Shown here: positions 60,754-64,000 of the stretch, one piece after another | How positions within the stretch are numbered: the first letter of the stretch is position 1 | Layout of the letters: every line of letters starts with the position of its first letter | Origin: Polaromonas sp. OV174 | GTDB taxonomy: Bacteria; Pseudomonadota; Gammaproteobacteria; Burkholderiales; Burkholderiaceae_C | Reading direction: 5' to 3' | DNA length: 64,000 nt | NCBI RefSeq assembly: GCF_900112285.1 | Contig: NZ_FOKZ01000021.1 | Coordinates: 1 to 64,000 of the forward strand | Translations under genes and position numbers: made by a program | Notes under the pieces: model-generated | What the model was told of the DNA's origin: nothing | Databases searched by the model: none | The model's input: only the letters and a program-made list of their open reading frames with translations

Positions 60754-61893
60754 TTAGCGGTTTTTTGCAACCAGGCCTAGCAAGTGGGTAGTCAGATCGT
60801 CCTGGGCCAGCAGGCGCGCGCGGGCTGTGCGTGCGCAGGCTTGCCAGAGCGGCAGATCGGGCGTGGTGACGTTGTCTGAGGCTTGCTGGTGGCTGCCATC
60901 GTTCCAGCGGGCGTGAAAGGCGCGCAGCGACTCGGGTGCTCCCAGCCAGTCCAGAAAAGCCTGCAGCTTGTCCAGATGGGCCGCGTCATGCTGGGGATAA
61001 ATCTGCCAGACAAAGGCTTGGCCGGCCCAGAGCGCGCGCACCACGGAGTCTTCGCCGCGCACAAAATTGAGATCGCAGGACCACAGCAAATGGTCGAAAT
61101 CCGCTTGCGTCAGCAGGTCAAGATATGAAATTGATAGCTGGTAGCGCTCGTCCATCAAGGGCTGCAGGCCTATTTCATGACTTAATGCGGCTTTGACCGC
61201 CTTTTCGGCGCGTCCGGCCGCCACCAGCAGGCGCACCGGCTGGCCATCGAGTCCGTTGTGGGCAAACTGCCTGAGCAAGCCGGCCAGCGCGGGCGGCTCG
61301 TAGCAAAACAGCGAGACCAGCTTTTCGCCGCTAGCTTCACCCTGGCACGCTATGCCCTGGGCCGTCAGCCAGGCCCTGCGATCAAAGCCGGCCTGCCGCT
61401 CGGCCAGGTCTGGCTCGCGCAACAGGCCGCCCGTGGCTGGCGTGAAGCCGGGGTAGAAAAACCATTTCAGCCAGCCGGCCGCCGGCCCGCCTTGCACCGG
61501 CGAGGGCAGGGCGTGGCAGCGTTCGACATAGTCCTCGGCCGACAGGTACTCCAGGTTGATCCATACGGTTTTTTGGCCTGTAGCGCTTGCTGCATGGGCG
61601 CAAGAAGCTATGAATTCGGGAGCAATCTCACAGCCGAAGGCCTCTATCATGACCTCGCTGGGTTGCGCCTCAAGATCTGCCGCGGCCAGCTCCAGCGGCT
61701 GGCACCAAGGCAGCACGCGCACGCCGGCGCAACCCTGGGGCGCCATCCAGCCGAGCGCGCTGGCGTCATCCACCCATAGCCGGACTTTATGGCCGCGCCC
61801 GGCCAGATCGGCGCAGAGGCGCCAGCACACGCCAATGTCCCCGAAGTTGTCAATGACTTTGCAAAAAATGTCCCACTGCAGGCTGCGATTCAT
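60754..61893 (-). CDS. earP: EF-P arginine rhamnosyltransferase EarP
   Basis: 379 residues from [20 protein letters not shown] at 61893. The GT-B fold inverting glycosyltransferase hallmarks are [59 protein letters not shown] and the donor-binding [20 protein letters not shown] then VWQIYPQ. It transfers rhamnose from dTDP-rhamnose to EF-P Arg32. Two copies of the window's interspersed 37-base element lie inside this gene without breaking the frame. The start is 61 bases from divergent uvrC, so the promoters overlap. Confidence 0.95.
   Translation of the reverse strand: MNRSLQWDIFCKVIDNFGDIGVCWRLCADLAGRGHKVRLWVDDASALGWMAPQGCAGVRVLPWCQPLELAAADLEAQPSEVMIEAFGCEIAPEFIASCAHAASATGQKTVWINLEYLSAEDYVERCHALPSPVQGGPAAGWLKWFFYPGFTPATGGLLREPDLAERQAGFDRRAWLTAQGIACQGEASGEKLVSLFCYEPPALAGLLRQFAHNGLDGQPVRLLVAAGRAEKAVKAALSHEIGLQPLMDERYQLSISYLDLLTQADFDHLLWSCDLNFVRGEDSVVRALWAGQAFVWQIYPQHDAAHLDKLQAFLDWLGAPESLRAFHARWNDGSHQQASDNVTTPDLPLWQACARTARARLLAQDDLTTHLLGLVAKNR
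61134..61170 (+). repeat. Interspersed 37-base element, copy 4, inside earP
   Basis: Plus strand: begins ATAGCTGG, GGGCT 25 bases after the first base, ends GCAGGCC. It lies antisense to earP and encodes part of the stretch [13 protein letters not shown] in the protein, with the frame kept open. Confidence 0.75.
61575..61611 (-). repeat. Interspersed 37-base element, copy 5, inside earP
   Basis: Minus strand: begins ATAGCTTC, GCGCT 25 bases after the first base, ends ACAGGCC. It runs in the sense direction of earP and encodes part of [15 protein letters not shown]. Confidence 0.7.
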
Positions 61894-61954
61894 GAAAGGA
61901 TTGTCCACAATACGGCCAGCCCGTTCGCCTTGCCATTTTTCAGCCCATGACCGC

Positions 61955-63904
61955 ATGACCGCACCCCACGAATTCGACCCTCAGCTGCTTAGCGAAGTCG
62001 CCGCCTTGCCGGCGCTGCCCGGCGTCTACCGCTACTTTGATGCCGAAGGCGGCGTGCTCTACGTTGGCAAGGCGCGCAACCTGAAGAAACGGGTCACCAG
62101 CTATTTCCAGAAAAACCATGGCGGCACCCGCATTGGCCACATGGTGACCAAGATTGTCCGCATGGAAACCACCGTGGTGCGCTCGGAAGCCGAGGCGCTG
62201 CTGCTGGAAAACAACCTCATCAAGACGCTGCACCCGAAATACAACATCCTGTTTCGAGACGACAAGAGCTATCCCTATCTGAAGCTGACGGCGGCCCAGA
62301 CCAAGGATGCGGGCGGCGCACCGACGGCGGTGGCCTATCCGCGCATTGCCTACTACCGGGGTGCGGTGGAGAAAAAAAACCACTACTTTGGCCCTTATCC
62401 GAGCGCCTGGGCGGTGAAGGACACGATTTTGCTGCTGCAAAAAGTGTTCAAGCTGCGCACCTGTGAAGACACGGTGTTCAACAACCGCACCCGGCCCTGC
62501 CTGCTGTACCAGATCAAGCGCTGTTCCGCGCCCTGCGTCGGCCATGTATCGGCCGAGCAGTACGCGCTGGACACGGCGAATGCCCAACGTTTCTTGCAAG
62601 GCCAGACGCAGGAGATCCTGAGCGAGCTGGAAAAGAAAATGCTGGCGCATGCGGAGCGGCTGGAGTTTGAGCAGGCCGCCGAGCTGCGTAACCAGATGGC
62701 GGCCTTGTCCAAGGTCTTGCACCAGCAGTCCATGGATTTGGGCGGCAAAAACGGCGACGTGGACGTGGACATCCTGGCGGTGAAGGTGCAGGGCGGCAAG
62801 GCCTGCGTCAACCTGGCCATGGTGCGCGGCGGCCGTCATCTGGGCGATCGGCCCTACTTTCCGACGCACGTGGAAAACGCCACCGATGCGGCCGCGCTGG
62901 ATATCGAGCCGGAGCCCTCAGCACCGCAAGCGAAGGAAAAGTCACTGGAGGCGCTGATTCTTGAGGCCTTTATTGCGCAGCACTATATCGACGTGCCCGT
63001 GCCGCCCATTCTGGTATGCAGCGAGCCGGTCGACAAGGCATTGATGGACGCGCTTTCAGAGCAGGCCGGTAGTCGCGTGACGGCCCTGCATCAGCCGCAT
63101 GAGCAGCGCCGTATCTGGCTGGAGATGGCGCAGAAAAATGCTGGGCTGCAGCTGGCGCGCCTGCTGGCCGAAGAGGGCTCGCAACAGGCGCGTACCCGGG
63201 CGCTGGCCGAAGCGCTTGATCTGTCCCTGGACAATCTGGATGCGCTGCGCATCGAGTGCTTTGACATCTCGCACACCGCCGGCGAATCCACTCAGGCCTC
63301 TTGCGTGGTGTTCAAGGAGCACAAGATGCAGAACAGCGAATATCGGCGCTACAACATCGAAGGCATCACGCCGGGCGACGACTATGCGGCCATGCGGCAG
63401 GTCTTGACGCGCCGCTATACCAAGCTGGCCGAAGCCGCCCGCAATGGCGAAGCCAAGCTGCCCGACCTGGTGCTGGTCGATGGCGGCAAGGGCCAGGTGT
63501 CCATGGCGCGCGAAGTGTTCGTCGAGCTGGGCCTGGATCTGGGGCTGATTGCCGGTGTCGAAAAAGGCGAGGGCCGCAAGGTCGGTCTGGAAGAGCTGGT
63601 GTTTGCCGACGGCCGGGACAAGGTCTATCTGGGCCGCGACTCCGCGGCGCTGATGCTGATTGCCCAGATCCGGGACGAGGCGCACCGCTTTGCCATCACC
63701 GGCATGCGTGCCAAGCGCGCCAAGGTGCGGGTGGGCAGCAGCCGGCTTGAAGATATCGCCGGCATTGGCCCGAAGCGGCGCGCCAGCTTGCTGCAGCGCT
63801 TTGGCGGTGTCCGCGGAATTGCCTCGGCCAGTGTCGAAGACATCGCCATGGTCGATGGCATCTCGAAAGACCTGGCCGAGGAAATTTACCGCGCTCTGCA
63901 CTGA
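61955..63904 (+). CDS. uvrC: Excinuclease ABC subunit C
   Basis: 649 residues from [20 protein letters not shown] at 61955. In order: GIY-YIG nuclease ([20 protein letters not shown]), Cys-rich linker ([25 protein letters not shown]), UVR motif ([18 protein letters not shown]), RNase-H-like second nuclease ([49 protein letters not shown]) and a tandem helix-hairpin-helix end ([20 protein letters not shown]). It makes both incisions in nucleotide excision repair. It is divergent from earP and ends before a strong hairpin. Confidence 0.97.
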   Translation: MTAPHEFDPQLLSEVAALPALPGVYRYFDAEGGVLYVGKARNLKKRVTSYFQKNHGGTRIGHMVTKIVRMETTVVRSEAEALLLENNLIKTLHPKYNILFRDDKSYPYLKLTAAQTKDAGGAPTAVAYPRIAYYRGAVEKKNHYFGPYPSAWAVKDTILLLQKVFKLRTCEDTVFNNRTRPCLLYQIKRCSAPCVGHVSAEQYALDTANAQRFLQGQTQEILSELEKKMLAHAERLEFEQAAELRNQMAALSKVLHQQSMDLGGKNGDVDVDILAVKVQGGKACVNLAMVRGGRHLGDRPYFPTHVENATDAAALDIEPEPSAPQAKEKSLEALILEAFIAQHYIDVPVPPILVCSEPVDKALMDALSEQAGSRVTALHQPHEQRRIWLEMAQKNAGLQLARLLAEEGSQQARTRALAEALDLSLDNLDALRIECFDISHTAGESTQASCVVFKEHKMQNSEYRRYNIEGITPGDDYAAMRQVLTRRYTKLAEAARNGEAKLPDLVLVDGGKGQVSMAREVFVELGLDLGLIAGVEKGEGRKVGLEELVFADGRDKVYLGRDSAALMLIAQIRDEAHRFAITGMRAKRAKVRVGSSRLEDIAGIGPKRRASLLQRFGGVRGIASASVEDIAMVDGISKDLAEEIYRALH

Positions 63905-63928
63905 TTCACAGGGTGTGCGGGCGCCAGC

Positions 63929-63952
63929 AAAAACGTCTGTACAGACGTTTTT
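63929..63952. terminator. Intrinsic terminator of uvrC
   Basis: AAAAACGTCT and AGACGTTTTT form a perfect ten-base-pair stem around GTAC, with A- and T-runs, 25 bases after the uvrC stop. The remaining bases to the window end show no supported gene. Confidence 0.88.
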
Positions 63953-64000
63953 GCACCACTAAGCCGCGCTAATTGGCCGGTCTGCTTCAGTCCTTTGGCA

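Noticed and set aside
63953..64000. Possible start of a downstream gene or tRNA at the window end
   Set aside because: Too short to judge; no cloverleaf or start with ribosome site is visible.

Overview
The window looks like the chromosome of a betaproteobacterium of the order Burkholderiales, most likely family Comamonadaceae (Polaromonas/Acidovorax/Rhodoferax-like). The grounds are high GC, several orphan Bug/TctC periplasmic receptors, a Burkholderiales-type trimeric porin, a PHA phasin, and an elongation factor P carrying Arg32 next to its rhamnosyltransferase EarP. The genus assignment is inference; no rRNA gene is present.

Positions 1-5400 hold a broken IS1595-type transposase cut by the window edge, a SpoIIAA-like protein, a Bug receptor, an arylsulfatase with a divergent LysR regulator, and then a scrap heap of gene fragments (TetR tail, Tn3 transposase piece, PLP-enzyme tail). 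From 5400 to 12100 there is a catabolic unit of LysR // porin - Bug receptor - CocE/S15 hydrolase, followed by a CapA-like gene broken by fusion to an antisense nucleotidyltransferase fragment, and a 5'-truncated IS30 element.

Positions 12100-15900 carry a TetR-controlled redox set (Old Yellow Enzyme, SDR, quinone oxidoreductase) with a shared candidate operator. Positions 16100-19300 carry a D-tartrate dehydratase with its Bug receptor and a divergent LysR. An 8-bp tandem repeat array inside a small ORF follows at 19.7 kb. Positions 20200-26300 carry an AraC regulator divergent from a XenA-like ene reductase, a two-subunit molybdenum hydroxylase (IorA/IorB type) and its XdhC maturation factor.

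Positions 26500-35400 form a patchwork: an AT-rich two-gene cassette of unknown function, a secreted alpha/beta hydrolase, an amino-acid ABC importer without ATPase, and an Lrp / M20 amidohydrolase / diaminopropionate ammonia-lyase group. These blocks are separated by copies of a dispersed non-coding repeat. Positions 35600-41500 carry YigZ, a truncated cupin, and a four-gene operon (hydrolase, MFS pump, cyclophilin-like lipoprotein, alcohol dehydrogenase) divergent from its LysR regulator.

From about 41700 to the end the window is core-like: gamma-glutamyltransferase, NhaR-type LysR, iron-binding protein, patatin, phasin, HDAC-like amidohydrolase, thioesterase, nitroreductase, FKBP, PncB, NhaD-type antiporter, D-isomer 2-hydroxyacid dehydrogenase, RmuC, MFS, LOG protein, EF-P, EarP and UvrC. 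This part holds five copies of a short interspersed element with invariant internal spacing; two of them lie inside the earP coding sequence.
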